From: Lophius americanus | Taxonomy: Eukaryota; Chordata; Actinopteri; Lophiiformes; Lophiidae | NCBI GenBank assembly: GCA_037951165.1 | Contig: JBBDHG010000116.1 | Location: forward strand, 3,731,501 to 3,795,500 | Length of the DNA: 64,000 nt | Reading direction: 5' to 3' | Shown here: piece after piece, positions 63,891-64,000 of the stretch | Layout of the letters: every line of letters begins with the position of its first letter | Numbering within the stretch: the first letter of the stretch is position 1 | Made by a program: the position numbers and the translations under genes | Notes under the pieces: generated by a model | The model's database searches: none | What the model was told of the DNA's origin: nothing | The model's input: the letters and a program-made list of their open reading frames with translations, nothing else

Positions 63891-64000
63891 TCACCCACGT
63901 ACACACTTATTCACTCACATACACACTTATTCATTCACATACACACTATTCACCCACATGCACACTATTCACCCACATACACACTTATTCACTCACATAC
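63890..64000. repeat. About 20-bp minisatellite grown from repeat E, cut by window end
   Basis: ATTCACTCACATACACACTT and close variants (ATTCACCCACATGCACACT and others) recur at 19-21 bp intervals to the end of the window, at least five units. The unit resembles the CATTCACACTCACATTCACA segment normally single in repeat E. Confidence 0.8.

Overview
This window looks like nuclear DNA from a teleost fish. It is AT-leaning and intron-rich, has no bacterial gene density, and carries long (TG)n, (TA)n and (GA)n microsatellites. Its interspersed elements are typical of fish: Tc1-like transposons, a hAT transposase relic of the GTF2IRD2 type, hAT-type MITEs, tRNA-derived SINEs, RTE- and L2-like LINE remnants, and a possible Ty3/gypsy LTR. 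Family assignments come from recalled consensus features and translated motifs, because no database search could be run.

Only one protein-coding exon is well supported. Positions 59963 down to 59619 (minus strand) encode the first 115 residues of a SorCS-type VPS10 receptor, most like SORCS2. The exon has a signal peptide, an RLRR furin site and the start of the VPS10 domain, and ends at a consensus GTAAGT donor. CpG-rich sequence and a (CT)n tract, which probably form the 5' UTR and promoter, lie just upstream (59964-60230). Everything from 59618 down to 1 is then inferred to be intron 1 of this gene. I found no second exon, so the intron is at least 59.6 kb. The 60.2-64.0 kb stretch is 5' flank.

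Layout: 1-3.2 kb holds a GGTTC-rich MITE-like piece, a tRNA SINE, an L2-like LINE end and an LTR-like segment. 6.0-6.6 kb is a broken hAT transposase and 8.5-9.5 kb a degenerate Tc1 copy. 11-14.3 kb has SINE and retroposon tails. 15.0-15.4 kb is a 33-bp minisatellite and 16.3-16.9 kb an AT-rich tandem duplication. 18.5-19.3 kb has two copies, in opposite orientation, of a module related to 31.8-32.3 kb. 20.3-22.1 kb is a pair of inverted repeats of about 97% identity next to a (TA)n tract. 22-51 kb contains four same-orientation copies of an unnamed dispersed family (family A) and pairs of two others (C and D). 40.9-41.4 kb is a hAT-type MITE. 42.5-43.3 kb is an RTE-like reverse transcriptase relic on the minus strand. 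49.9-50.7 kb is a SINE plus Tc1 remnant. 53-54.3 kb has two dispersed repeats and a 19-bp minisatellite. 60.9-61.5 kb is another Tc1 remnant.

Between the repeats lie single-copy blocks, several with clustered TAATTA homeodomain cores. These could be conserved non-coding elements acting on the SorCS gene or its neighbours, but this is only inference from composition. I found no operon, CRISPR array, phage or bacterial-type defence system. The observations most worth following are the inverted-repeat pair, family A, and the bidirectionally open 33-bp minisatellite.
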